A stretch of DNA of 64,000 nucleotides from Achromobacter sp. AONIH1 (GTDB lineage Bacteria; Pseudomonadota; Gammaproteobacteria; Burkholderiales; Burkholderiaceae_B): the NCBI RefSeq assembly GCF_002902905.1, contig NZ_CP026124.1:1736001-1800000 (forward strand). The letters are read 5' to 3'. The position numbers were made by a program, and so were the translations under genes. The number at the start of each line of letters is the position of its first letter. Positions within the stretch are counted from its first letter, which is position 1. Below are positions 63,862-64,000 of the stretch, in pieces. The notes beneath the pieces were generated by a model. That model worked only from the letters and a program-made list of their open reading frames with translations, made no database searches and was not told the DNA's origin.

Positions 63862-64000
63862 TCAGACGGTCTGGGCGTGAGCCTTGGCGTGCTGTTCGAG
63901 TTGCAGCTTGAGATCGGGCGGCAGCTTCAGCTGGCGCGCGAGCTCGTCCAGGTAGGCACGCTCCATGAAGCTTTCTTCGTCGACCACCAGCAGGCTGGCC
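63862..64000 (-). CDS. DUF533 (YebE/TerB-like) protein, C-terminal end
   Basis: Only the last 46 codons lie in the window, ending VVDEESFMERAYLDELARQL followed by a Lys/Gln-rich tail and TGA. The pattern of an acidic residue pair before ERAYLxxLAxxL matches the C-terminus of inner-membrane DUF533/TerB-like proteins. The remainder is outside the window, and the assignment rests on this short segment. The 193 bases between it and the chemotaxis gene hold no gene. Confidence 0.6.
   Translation of the reverse strand, partial: ASLLVVDEESFMERAYLDELARQLKLPPDLKLQLEQHAKAHAQTV

Overview
The window is high-GC proteobacterial DNA (roughly two-thirds G+C by eye). It most likely comes from a beta-proteobacterium of the Alcaligenaceae (Bordetella/Achromobacter type). 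Reasons: a Bug-type solute receptor, a fused indolepyruvate ferredoxin oxidoreductase beside an Lrp regulator, the orders rplM-rpsI-argC-DUF6776-erpA-anmK and glyA-nrdR-ribD, and a C-rich palindromic intergenic repeat. The species cannot be fixed from the sequence alone.

Layout. 1-11 kb: indolepyruvate oxidoreductase with divergent Lrp regulator, a lipoprotein, an MFS carrier, gltX, a Pat-like acetyltransferase, an esterase, and the divergent pair darP/pmbA. 11-18 kb: an orphan TRAP receptor and a complete branched-chain amino acid ABC importer, preceded by a possible leader peptide. 18-32 kb: housekeeping genes rplM, rpsI, argC, erpA, anmK, an M23 endopeptidase, tyrS, glyA, nrdR and ribD, with a few accessory genes. 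32-36 kb: two overlapping genes for uncharacterised envelope lipoproteins (a TPR-like protein and a DUF3142 protein). 36-42 kb: the prkA-yeaH-spoVR stress operon behind 0.8 kb of gene-free sequence, then tRNA-Ser(GGA). 42-47.5 kb: small lipoproteins, then a NadQ-type regulator and nadC with two matching operators around the nadC promoter and start codon, then a Bug receptor.

47.4-62 kb is the most interesting part. A TRAP importer (dctP plus a fused dctQM) diverges from an IclR regulator. The regulator is followed by a thiolase, an AMP-dependent ligase, an SDR and two PPC/DUF296 proteins. A TauE/SafE permease then diverges from a compact seven-gene carrier-protein operon: methyltransferase, acyl carrier protein, AurF-like diiron oxygenase, nitronate-monooxygenase-like flavoprotein, a truncated class II aminoacyl-tRNA-synthetase homologue of the amino acid:[carrier protein] ligase type, an FlK-like hotdog thioesterase and a dedicated phosphopantetheinyl transferase. 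The palindrome TGGTCCA-N5-TGGACC(A/T) occurs twice in the dctP/iclR intergenic region and twice in the tauE/methyltransferase intergenic region. I found it nowhere else in the window. This suggests one IclR-controlled regulon in which an imported acid and a carrier-bound amino acid feed an undescribed, possibly N-oxygenated small-molecule pathway. The chemistry is inference; the palindromes and motif residues are directly visible.

The window ends with a methyl-accepting chemotaxis protein and the C-terminus of a DUF533 (YebE/TerB-like) protein. No CRISPR array, insertion sequence, integrase or prophage gene was seen.
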